Source of the DNA: Glycomyces xiaoerkulensis
Lineage (GTDB): Bacteria; Actinomycetota; Actinomycetes; Mycobacteriales; Micromonosporaceae
Direction of reading: 5' to 3'
NCBI RefSeq assembly: GCF_002798405.1
Contig: NZ_PGGV01000010.1
Span: 23,462 to 87,461, forward strand
DNA length: 64,000 bases
The translations under genes and the position numbers were made by a program. Under the pieces are notes generated by a model. The model saw only the letters and a list, made by a program, of their open reading frames with translations, did no database searches and was not told the origin of the DNA. Of this stretch, positions 19,193 to 26,653 are shown piece after piece (the stretch's first letter is position 1; the number at the start of each line of letters is the position of its first letter).

Positions 19193-20629
19193 TTGCCCAG
19201 CGAAATCAGCGTCAAGTACGAACAGTTCAAGCGCATCCACCGAAACGAGGAGACGTACGGCGTCGATCAGGAGCCGAGCGATCAGGCACGACGCTTCAGG
19301 ATCGCGGAGATACTTCCGCTGGTCATCAAGAAGATCAGGGGAAATTGGCGGCCCCCGAAGATCGGACCGGTTGACCTCCTGGTGAGCCTGTCGGGACATT
19401 CTCCCGAGACGGCGGTGGTGACGTTCGAGCTGCTTCGTCCCGAACACCTACTGGTCGTCCAGTCAGAGGGTTCACCAGAGAGTATCGACACACTCATGGA
19501 GCACCTGGACTGCCCTCCGTCGAGAATCGAGGTGCGGAAGATTGACCCGAACGATCCGCTTGACATTTACAACCAAGTCCGGGGCGACGTGGAACGAACT
19601 CGCCGGCGGTCTCCCCGAAAGTTCAATGCCGTCATAGACATCACTGGCGGCAAGAAGATCATGAGCGCTGCGGCCGCTCTCGCCGCTACTCAGCTCGAGC
19701 TGCGCTTGTGCTATATCGATGGGGAGTACGACTCGGCTGTGCGGCAGCCCATACCTGGCACTGAGAACCCACTTTTCATCCCCAATCCGACCGACCTGTT
19801 CATGGATCGAGAGATGGACAAAGCCTGCGAGTTGCTCGCACATGGGGATTTTCCCGCCAGTTTCCGGAGATTCGAAGAGATTGCAGCGAGGACGGTGGAG
19901 CCTGCGCGCGCCCGTTTCGGGCGAGACCTCGCGCATTGCTACTGGGCCTGGAGCAAGCTCGACCATGCGAATCTCCGAAGCAGAATCGCGGCTCTCCAGG
20001 AACGCATGGATGCACCCGGATTCCATCCGTCGTATGAAACCCTGGAGCGGCTCGAGACGCAGTTGGAGTTCCTTTCGGCTTTCGTCGCCAATGCCAATGG
20101 AATCGAGCTGACGCTGAGCTACTTCCTAGCAGCCCGCCACCACCGCAGGTGCGAACAACATGAACTTGCGGTCCAGTTGTACTACCGGTCTCTCGAACAC
20201 CTGCTGTTCCGTCTTCTTGAACGGCGAGCGCCGGGATTCGATTGCGAGTCGCCCGTGTGGTCGATGCTGGGAGCGGATCTGGAGGCTCGCTACCTCTCGA
20301 TAGTGTCGCGCGTCTACGGCCCGGAGTCACCGCAGATGCCCGCTTCGGTCGGGCTCATGGACGCGGCGATCTTGCTGAACGCGTTGGAGGATCCGATAAT
20401 GGAGGATCTCGACCTGGCCGGAGTGAACCCGTTGAAGGGTCTACGAGGCCAGATCAAAGTGCGCAACCGGAGCGTGCTAGCTCATGGTACGGAGAATGTC
20501 GACGCTTATCAGAGCCGGAAGTTCGAGAACTTCATCAGACATCGCCTGGAGCGATACTGGGAGCTCGAACCAGATCGCCCACCATTCAATGAGTATCTGG
20601 ACACTCTGAAATTCATCGAGCACATCTGA
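19193..20629 (+). CDS. CARF-HEPN protein of the Cas02710/Csm6-like group
   Basis: A 478-aa protein beginning at TTG 19193, the only plausible start before the conserved part, with a purine run (GACGAGAG) at 19177-19184. The N-terminal alpha/beta half has the repeated strand-loop pattern of a CARF domain (LLVSLSGHSPETAVVTFELL, then LLVVQSEG) and the hallmark DITGGKKIMSAAAA at about 149-162, which binds cyclic oligoadenylate in this group. The C-terminal half is helical and ends with KVRNRSVLAHG (about 421-431), a HEPN R-x4-6-H motif. Known relatives are RNases switched on by cyclic oligoadenylate from Cas10. No Cas10, Cas6 or CRISPR repeat is present in the window, so the ligand source is unknown. 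It sits between a CBS-HEPN gene and a PLD-like gene with no gap to the latter. Confidence 0.78.
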   Translation: MPSEISVKYEQFKRIHRNEETYGVDQEPSDQARRFRIAEILPLVIKKIRGNWRPPKIGPVDLLVSLSGHSPETAVVTFELLRPEHLLVVQSEGSPESIDTLMEHLDCPPSRIEVRKIDPNDPLDIYNQVRGDVERTRRRSPRKFNAVIDITGGKKIMSAAAALAATQLELRLCYIDGEYDSAVRQPIPGTENPLFIPNPTDLFMDREMDKACELLAHGDFPASFRRFEEIAARTVEPARARFGRDLAHCYWAWSKLDHANLRSRIAALQERMDAPGFHPSYETLERLETQLEFLSAFVANANGIELTLSYFLAARHHRRCEQHELAVQLYYRSLEHLLFRLLERRAPGFDCESPVWSMLGADLEARYLSIVSRVYGPESPQMPASVGLMDAAILLNALEDPIMEDLDLAGVNPLKGLRGQIKVRNRSVLAHGTENVDAYQSRKFENFIRHRLERYWELEPDRPPFNEYLDTLKFIEHI

Positions 20630-22135
20630 GTGGAAGGACCGCGGGAGACGCCCATATCTGACGAAATTGACATGGGGTCCTTGACGGCCCCCGGCGGGTT
20701 CTTCGTCGTCCGTGCCGACCGCCCGCCTCGGACCCCGTTCCGATCTATCGGTTCGACTGAATCCGGATACCGGCATAGCCATACATACATTGAAGGTGAA
20801 TCCACCACGAGGGCGGACCTCATTTCGATGATCGACGATGCAACTGACGCTGTCTGTCTTTCTAGTTTCCTCGTCGGTGATGACCAGCTACACGATGCGC
20901 TCTTGCGTGCCGCAAGGCGTTTGAACGGCGGGGTTCGCGTGATTGCCAATATCCAGGCAAAGCTTGAGAATCCGGACCTCGGCACGGTGGCTCACCCGCT
21001 CACCGTCCCCTCCGAGGAAATGCGTGAACGCCAGAGGTTTGAAGCGCTGTCCGGATTGGGAGTCATGATCCGCGGCTACCCTGGATGCCACGCAAAGTTC
21101 GCCGTCGTTGACGACAGAGCAGCGTTGGTGCACAGCGCCAACTTCATGGCTAGGGCCTTCGACATTACCGGTGAGAACGGGGTCGCAATCTTTGATCCGG
21201 ATGAGGTCAAGCGGGCGCTCTACTTCTTCGACCGACTCTGGAGTGGCGCACGATGGGAGATGGACACTACCGGAGAACGCACTGTCGCCCCCCGCACGCC
21301 GGAGTCTCCAGGTCAGCCGCTTCGACCTCCGACGACGCGTCAGCAGAACCGCGGCTTGATATGGACATTCCACGACGAGCATTTGATACATTCGACGATC
21401 ATCGATCTCATCGCCTCCGCGGACGACGAAATTCTCCTGTCCACGTTCAACATCAGCGACATGACCAGGAGACCGGAACTATTGCACCATCATCTGCGCG
21501 ATGCTGTATCCAGAGGTGTCACGGTCGAGTTGCTACTGCGTGCCAGAAGCGGTCCGGAGGCGGGGGAAGAAGCATCCGCTCTCATGGATCTCGGCGTCGA
21601 GCTCTACCCTTGCACTCTCAATCACACAAAAGGGGTCATCGCCGATCGAACGCGTGGTGCCCTGTTTTCTGCCAACTTCGACGGTCGATTCGGCCTGGAC
21701 CGCGATGTAGAACTCGGCGTTCGCCTCGACGGAATCGCCGCTTTGACCGACGCTCGGCGATTCTTCGAGCACTCAATGGCCGAACACGACAGGACCTTCG
21801 TGCGTAATCCTGATGTCCGTACCCTTGCAGAGGGTTGGCGCACGTCTCCGTGGCCGATCGCGGATCGGGTCGAGGTCACGGTCGACTCGGAAGATTGGAA
21901 GCTGCTTGCGGACCTTCGTGATGGTCCAGTGGTCTTCGAACAGGATTCCGAAGTTCTGTATCTATACGCCGACCACTGGTCCTGGCGACTCCGGCCCGGA
22001 TACTCGTCTTCGAAATACCTCTTGGAGCGTTGCGCCCCACAGGCGGAACATGCCATGACTCGCCTCTGGAACCCGAGGCACCGATCAACAGGCGTTCTTC
22101 ATGGACTGTGCACCGCGGTCTTCTCCCGAACATAG
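20630..22135 (+). CDS. Phospholipase D-like protein with two HKD motifs
   Basis: A 501-aa protein whose GTG follows the CARF gene stop directly; an ATG at 20672 is the alternative. Two complete HKD signatures are present: HAKFAVVDD with VHSAN downstream (about 154-172) and HTKGVIADR with FSAN (about 332-350). Both halves are needed to build one PLD active site, so the enzyme looks catalytically intact in a single chain. PLD-fold proteins in defence loci (for example DrmC, or PLD effectors) act as nucleases or attack phospholipids. No transmembrane segment or signal peptide was seen, favouring a cytoplasmic nuclease or a soluble effector. It closes the CBS-HEPN / CARF-HEPN / PLD operon. Confidence 0.8.
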   Translation: MEGPRETPISDEIDMGSLTAPGGFFVVRADRPPRTPFRSIGSTESGYRHSHTYIEGESTTRADLISMIDDATDAVCLSSFLVGDDQLHDALLRAARRLNGGVRVIANIQAKLENPDLGTVAHPLTVPSEEMRERQRFEALSGLGVMIRGYPGCHAKFAVVDDRAALVHSANFMARAFDITGENGVAIFDPDEVKRALYFFDRLWSGARWEMDTTGERTVAPRTPESPGQPLRPPTTRQQNRGLIWTFHDEHLIHSTIIDLIASADDEILLSTFNISDMTRRPELLHHHLRDAVSRGVTVELLLRARSGPEAGEEASALMDLGVELYPCTLNHTKGVIADRTRGALFSANFDGRFGLDRDVELGVRLDGIAALTDARRFFEHSMAEHDRTFVRNPDVRTLAEGWRTSPWPIADRVEVTVDSEDWKLLADLRDGPVVFEQDSEVLYLYADHWSWRLRPGYSSSKYLLERCAPQAEHAMTRLWNPRHRSTGVLHGLCTAVFSRT

Positions 22136-22320
22136 GCCAGGCTTGACCATATCGCCTGACTCGATCAGCACGAACGGCGTAAGTCGGTTCAGGACGAAGG
22201 CCTGGTCATGGGGCGGCGCGAGTTCGAGGAAGACCTACGGTCCCGGGAGCCATGGGGTTCGTGGCTCGAATCCACGGGTTCAGAAGGCGGCCATTCCGTG
22301 GCGCGGTGCTCTGGGGCTGG
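22136..22320. other. Gap after the defence island; no gene seen
   Basis: No convincing frame was found between the PLD gene and promoter copy A. The stretch at 22254-22280 contains a T-arm-like hairpin (CGTGG, 7-nt loop, CCACG), but no tRNA can be built around it. Confidence 0.4.
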
Positions 22321-22399
22321 GGTGGCCGCATCATGACAGGCGCTTCCGGCCGACTTCTCCCACTTACGGCACCCGGCCGGTCTGGGTTGAATTGTCCTG
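22321..22399 (+). promoter_or_regulatory. Conserved promoter element, copy A (upstream of MFS exporter)
   Basis: One of four clear copies of an element of about 75 bp with fixed spacing. Landmarks, counted from its first base: the GAATCCTGACAGG-like box at +7 (here GCATCATGACAGG), CACTTACGG at +40 and GTTGAATTGT at +65. TTAC at +43 and TTGAAT at +66 are 17 bp apart, as expected for -35 and -10 boxes. The conserved upstream half would then be an activator site. The exporter ATG lies 83 bp beyond the last box, the same distance as in copy B. Confidence 0.7.
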
Positions 22400-22478
22400 G
22401 CCGGACTCTTCGATCTGACCCATGCTCGGTGCCTGCCGGCGGGGCCGTGCCCGACAGTTCCCTACAGGAGTCGCACCC

Positions 22479-23900
22479 ATGACGCTTTCCGAACCGAAAC
22501 CGGTCGAGGACCGACCGCAGGAGCAGGAGGCCAAGCGCCCGCCGCTGTGGCTGGCGATCCTCGCGTGCAGCCTGCCGATGTTCATGGTCGCGCTCGACAA
22601 CCTCGTGGTGTCGACCGCGCTGCGCACGCTCGCCCGCGACCTCGGCGCCTCCACCCAGCAGCTCCAGTGGTTCGTCAACGCCTACGTCCTGAGCTTCGCC
22701 TGCCTGCTGATGACGGGGGCCGCACTCGGCGACCGGTTCGGCCGCCGCCGGGTCTTCCTGCTCGGCATCGCCGTGTTCACGCTGGCCTCGGTCGGCTGCG
22801 GCCTGTCGGACACCAGCGAGGAGCTGATCGCCTTCCGGGCGCTCCAGGGCGTCGGCGCGGCCGCGGTGATGCCGCTGTCGCTGACGCTGCTGTCGGTGGC
22901 CGTGCCGCGGCGGCTGCGCGGGATGGCGCTCGGCATCTGGTCCGGGGTGAGCGGCACGGCCATCGCGATGGGCCCGGTGGTGGGCGGCGCGGTGGTCGAC
23001 GGCCTGGACTGGCAGTGGATGTTCTGGATCAACGTGCCGGTCTGCCTGGCCGCCGTGCCGCTGATCCTGATCGCGCTGCGCGAGAGCTCGCTGCCCGACA
23101 CCCGGCTGGATCTGGTCGGCATGGTGCTGGCCGCGACCGGGGTCTACGCGATCGTGTGGGGCATCGTGCACGGCGAGACCGACGGCTGGACCTCGCAGAC
23201 CGTCCTCGGCGCCTTCGCGGTGGGCGTGTTGCTGCTGGCCGCCTTCGTCCGCTGGGATTCGCGGATCGCGCAACCGATGCTGCCGATGTCGTTCTACCGG
23301 ATACGGGCCTTCACCCTCTCCAACGTCGTGTCGGCAGCCATGTACTTCGGCGTCTTCGGCTCGCTGTTCCTGCTCGCCCAGTACCTGCAGATCGCGCCCC
23401 CGCGCACCCCGCTGGAGGCCGGCATCCGCACCCTGCCCTGGACGTTGATGCCGATGTTCGTCGCCCCCATAGCGGGGATGCTGGTCAACCGGGTCGGTGG
23501 CGGGCGCCTGATGGCGCTCGGGCTCTTCCTCCAAGGCGTGGGCCTGGGCTGGATCAACCTCGCGGCGGGAACGGACACCGCCTACTCGCAGCTCGTCGGC
23601 CCGATGGTGGTGGCCGGCATCGGCATGGGATTCGTGTTCGCGCCCACCGCCGCCGTGGTCCTCGGCTCGGTGGCCGACGAGCACGCGGGCAAGGCCTCGG
23701 GAGCCAACACCACCGTCCGCGAGATCGGCGGCGCCTTCGGCGTGGCGGTGCTCAGCACCGTGTTCGTGGCCCATGGCAGCACCGCCGGCGCGACCGAGTT
23801 CGTCGACGGGCTCCACCCGGCGATATGGATCGGTGTGGTGGTCGTCTTCCTCGGCGCCGCGTGCGCGATGTTCATACCGAAGCCGAGCAAGCCCGACTGA
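22479..23900 (+). CDS. MFS drug exporter, DHA2 (EmrB/QacA-like) family
   Basis: A membrane protein of 473 aa from ATG 22479, chosen because AGGAG stands at 22466-22470; the longer frame from 22422 adds a non-conserved basic leader. The family marks are GDRFGRRR (loop 2-3 motif) and a GxxxGPVxGG run in SGTAIAMGPVVGGAVVDG followed by WQWMFWINVP, which define the proton-driven drug/H+ antiporters with about 14 helices. The N-terminal 30 residues are charged and cytoplasmic. The gene stands alone between promoter copy A and a strong terminator. It shares its promoter type with the lipid and peptide operons, so it probably exports one of their products or gives self-resistance. Confidence 0.88.
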   Translation: MTLSEPKPVEDRPQEQEAKRPPLWLAILACSLPMFMVALDNLVVSTALRTLARDLGASTQQLQWFVNAYVLSFACLLMTGAALGDRFGRRRVFLLGIAVFTLASVGCGLSDTSEELIAFRALQGVGAAAVMPLSLTLLSVAVPRRLRGMALGIWSGVSGTAIAMGPVVGGAVVDGLDWQWMFWINVPVCLAAVPLILIALRESSLPDTRLDLVGMVLAATGVYAIVWGIVHGETDGWTSQTVLGAFAVGVLLLAAFVRWDSRIAQPMLPMSFYRIRAFTLSNVVSAAMYFGVFGSLFLLAQYLQIAPPRTPLEAGIRTLPWTLMPMFVAPIAGMLVNRVGGGRLMALGLFLQGVGLGWINLAAGTDTAYSQLVGPMVVAGIGMGFVFAPTAAVVLGSVADEHAGKASGANTTVREIGGAFGVAVLSTVFVAHGSTAGATEFVDGLHPAIWIGVVVVFLGAACAMFIPKPSKPD

Positions 23901-23941
23901 ACCGCATTCCGGTCCGGCCGGTTCGGACTCCGACTGTTAAT

Positions 23942-23970
23942 GGCGCTCCCCGTCTCCGGGGAGCGCCTTT
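23942..23970 (+). terminator. Strong intrinsic terminator after the MFS exporter
   Basis: A perfect 10-bp stem (GGCGCTCCCC / GGGGAGCGCC) with a 6-nt loop, followed by TTT. It isolates the exporter gene from the lipid operon. Confidence 0.85.
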
Positions 23971-23991
23971 CGTGCTTTGAGGAGCGACCGG

Positions 23992-24070
23992 GGTGGCCGA
24001 ATCCTGACAGCCGCCTCCGGCCGCCATCTCCCACTTACGGCACCGAGCCCCACAGAGTTGAATTGTATTC
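23992..24070 (+). promoter_or_regulatory. Conserved promoter element, copy B (upstream of lipid operon)
   Basis: GAATCCTGACAG at +7, CACTTACGG at +40 and GTTGAATTGT at +65 keep exactly the spacing of the other copies. The FAD-oxidoreductase ATG is 83 bp downstream of the last box. This is the only promoter candidate seen for the long lipid operon. Confidence 0.72.
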
Positions 24071-24149
24071 ATGGCGGCCGAAGGTATCGGCCGGAGAAAC
24101 GACGCGAAACGTTTCGCGAACCCGCACACGCGCAATCGGAGGTCAGGAC

Positions 24150-25445
24150 ATGAACGAACGAGTGGCGGTCATAGGCGGTGGCATAGCCGGCGTATCGGCG
24201 GCCTATCACCTGCGCGACGACGTCCAAGTCGTCCTGATGGAGGCCGATTCCCGGCTCGGCGGGCACGCGAACACGATCGAAGTCGAGCGCGGCGGCCGCA
24301 CCCTCGGCCTGGACACCGCCTTCATCGTCTACAACGAACCGCACTATCCGAGGCTGACGCGATTCTTCAGCGACCTCGGCGTGCGCACACAGGACCACCC
24401 CGGCCGGTTCAGCTTCTTCGACCTGGACAGCGACGCCGCCTATGTCTCCGACGACTTCGAGAAGTCGGAGACCGAGGTGCGCGAGCGCTACCCGGAGGAA
24501 TTCGTCGACCTGTGGCGGGAGGCAAAGCGGTTCCTGGAGGAATCGCCGCGGCACTTCATCCGCCGGCAGGCGGACATCCCGCTGGGTGAATACCTCGACC
24601 GGCACGGCTACTCCGAGGAATTCCGCCACGGCTTCATCGTCCTGATCGCCACCGCCGCCTGGTCGGTCCCGGCCGAGCGGATCTGGGAAATGCCCGCCAG
24701 CACCGTGATCGCGTTCTTCTACGCCCACGGCGCCGAAGGACTCGGCGGCCGCACCGCCCCCTGGCGCACCGTCACCGGCGGCAGCATCAGCTACCTGCGG
24801 GCCGTGCGGCGCGAGCTCGACGCCGCGCGCGTGGCGGTGCGGTTGAACTCGCCGGTGACCCGGGTGCGCGAGACCGCCGACGGGGTCGAGGTGCAGGTCG
24901 GCGCGGCGGAGGTCGAGACCTACGACTACGTCGTGCTCGCCACCCACGCCGACGACGCGATGCGCGTGTTCGAGAATCCCAACGACGCCCAGCGGCGGCT
25001 CGAGGTGATCGAGTACAACCCGACCCGCGCCACCCTCCACACCGACGCCTCGGTGATGCCGACCGATCGGGGCTCCTGGCGCAGTTGGAACTACGGCAAG
25101 CGCCGACAGAACGGCGAGCAGCGGTCGTGGGTGAACTACTACCTCAACGACCTGCAGGACCTGGAGGCCGACCAGGACCTGTTCCTCACCCTCGACTCGG
25201 GCGTGCCGATCCGCGAGGACCACATCATCCAGGACATGACCTACCGGCACCCGGTGTTCTCCCTGCCGGCCCGGCAACTGCAGTCCGACATCCACTCGAT
25301 CAACCACGCCGATTCGCGCGTGAAGTTCGCCGGGTCCTATTTCCACTCCCGGAAGATGGGCCCGGACATCATCGGCTCCCACGAATCGGCCTTCGACTCA
25401 GGTGCGGCGGCGGCCGAGGCCGTACGCGGCGACCTGTTCCGTTGA
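24150..25445 (+). CDS. FAD-dependent amine-oxidase-type oxidoreductase
   Basis: A 431-aa flavoprotein from ATG 24150, with GGAGG at 24138-24142; the frame is open further upstream but that part overlaps the promoter element. The dinucleotide-binding motif VAVIGGGIAGVSAAYHL (5-21) followed by MEADSRLGGHANT is typical of the amine oxidase / carotenoid-desaturase-like NAD/FAD superfamily, and a C-terminal FAD contact is seen in VKFAGSYFHSRKMGPD. Relatives occur beside cyclopropane-fatty-acid and secondary-lipid genes. As first gene of the lipid operon it probably oxidises or desaturates the acyl product. The substrate is unknown. Confidence 0.78.
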   Translation: MNERVAVIGGGIAGVSAAYHLRDDVQVVLMEADSRLGGHANTIEVERGGRTLGLDTAFIVYNEPHYPRLTRFFSDLGVRTQDHPGRFSFFDLDSDAAYVSDDFEKSETEVRERYPEEFVDLWREAKRFLEESPRHFIRRQADIPLGEYLDRHGYSEEFRHGFIVLIATAAWSVPAERIWEMPASTVIAFFYAHGAEGLGGRTAPWRTVTGGSISYLRAVRRELDAARVAVRLNSPVTRVRETADGVEVQVGAAEVETYDYVVLATHADDAMRVFENPNDAQRRLEVIEYNPTRATLHTDASVMPTDRGSWRSWNYGKRRQNGEQRSWVNYYLNDLQDLEADQDLFLTLDSGVPIREDHIIQDMTYRHPVFSLPARQLQSDIHSINHADSRVKFAGSYFHSRKMGPDIIGSHESAFDSGAAAAEAVRGDLFR

Positions 25446-25485
25446 ACCTTCCCTTGCCAATCCCACCTTGAGAGGAATCGCACCC

Positions 25486-25767
25486 ATGCCCGTGCAGACG
25501 CTGACCCCGCAGGCCGTTCAGGAATGGCTGGTCGAAAAGGTCGCCCACAAGCTCGGCGTCGCGCCGACCGAAGTCGACCCCGACCAGTTCTTCGACGAAT
25601 TCGACCTCGACTCCACCGAGGCCCTCGTGCTCTCCGGCGAACTCGAGAACTGGCTGGGATTCGAACTGGAGACCACGGCCCTCTGGTACCACCCGACCAT
25701 CGCCGAGCTCTCCCAGTACATCGCCGAAAAGCAGAGCGAACAGAACGGGGAGCCGAATGGGACCTAG
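25486..25767 (+). CDS. Discrete acyl carrier protein
   Basis: A 93-aa acidic protein from ATG 25486, with AGAGGA just upstream. The phosphopantetheine site is LDSTEAL with Ser43, and flanking helices read EWLVEKVAHKLGV and WLGFELETTALWYHPTIAEL, the carrier-protein pattern. It carries acyl chains as thioesters after activation by the PPTase at the operon's end. A free-standing ACP next to a megasynthase that has its own ACP suggests chain transfer for tailoring by the acyl-CoA dehydrogenases or FAD enzyme. Its last 11 bases overlap the next gene. Confidence 0.85.
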   Translation: MPVQTLTPQAVQEWLVEKVAHKLGVAPTEVDPDQFFDEFDLDSTEALVLSGELENWLGFELETTALWYHPTIAELSQYIAEKQSEQNGEPNGT

Positions 25768-26647
25768 CGAGCGCCGGCCCGCCGCCTTCGTGCGGGCCTT
25801 CGGCCACGTCGAGCGGCCCCAGCGCCGCGTGATCGCCGTCCACCCCGGCGGGCTGCCGGTCGCGCACTACGACAAGCTCGCCTCGGCCCTCTGGCCGGAG
25901 ACGGCCCTGCACGCGGTGGACCTGGAAAGGGAGCCCTCCTACTTCCAGGCCGCCCTCGACGGCGGCCGCACCACCGCCACGGTCCCCGAGATCGCCGAGC
26001 GGGCCGCGGCCGATCTGCGGGCCGCCGGGCTGTTCGACCTGCCCTGGACACTGGTCGGCTGGTCGTTCGGGGGCGTGGTCGGACACGCCCTCACCGCACT
26101 GCTGACCGAGGCCGAACTGCCCGAACGGGTCGTCCTGCTCGACAGCATCGCGCCGGTGCCCGACTACACCCCGGACGGCGACGAGATCGGACCGGACCTG
26201 GTGCTGCCCTGGTTCTGCATGTACCTGGCCGCCAAACGCGGCGGCGACCTGCCGCCCCCGGCCGCCGCGCTCGAACGGGGCGCCGACATCGACGAACTGC
26301 TCACCGAGGTCCTCGAGACGGCACTGTCGGTCGGGGTGCTCGGAGCCGGGACCGAACCGCCCGGACTGCGCAAGGTCTACGACACCTACCTGGACGGCCT
26401 GCGCCGCAACAACACACTCGCCGAGCGCTTCGCCCCGCCCCCGGCGCGCGCTCCGCTGACGCTGCTGCGGCCCGACCGCGGCCTGCTGGAAACCCCGGAT
26501 CCGCTGGGCTGGGAGCAGCTTGGCGACGACCTCGCCGTGGAACGCGTCCCCGGCGACCACTACTCGATGCTTCAGGACCCGGTGGCCGTGAAGCTCATCG
26601 CAAACGCCGCCGATCCGGCGGCCGAACCCTCGTCCCAGGAGGCATGA
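25757..26647 (+). CDS. Alpha/beta-hydrolase, thioesterase-like
   Basis: A 296-aa protein with the nucleophile elbow GWSFGG (Ser103), a DSIAPVPDY segment after the following strand and a late GDHYSML that supplies the catalytic His, as in type I thioesterases of polyketide and peptide pathways. The oxyanion region may be HPGGLPVAHY near residue 33. It starts inside the ACP gene and ends 6 bp before the first megasynthase gene. It is the only hydrolase in the operon and so the best candidate for releasing the finished acyl chain, or for editing stalled ACPs. Confidence 0.75.
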   Translation: MGPSERRPAAFVRAFGHVERPQRRVIAVHPGGLPVAHYDKLASALWPETALHAVDLEREPSYFQAALDGGRTTATVPEIAERAAADLRAAGLFDLPWTLVGWSFGGVVGHALTALLTEAELPERVVLLDSIAPVPDYTPDGDEIGPDLVLPWFCMYLAAKRGGDLPPPAAALERGADIDELLTEVLETALSVGVLGAGTEPPGLRKVYDTYLDGLRRNNTLAERFAPPPARAPLTLLRPDRGLLETPDPLGWEQLGDDLAVERVPGDHYSMLQDPVAVKLIANAADPAAEPSSQEA

Positions 26648-26653
26648 ACCGAC

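Noticed and set aside
18000..22135. CRISPR array or cas genes near the CARF protein
   Set aside because: No evenly spaced repeats and no Cas10, Cas6 or Cas1 motifs were seen; the CARF gene is isolated from any array in the window.
22250..22285. tRNA-like T-arm (5-bp stem with a CTCGAAT loop)
   Set aside because: No matching acceptor stem, anticodon arm or CCA region could be built; the 7 bases after the T-stem have no complement upstream.
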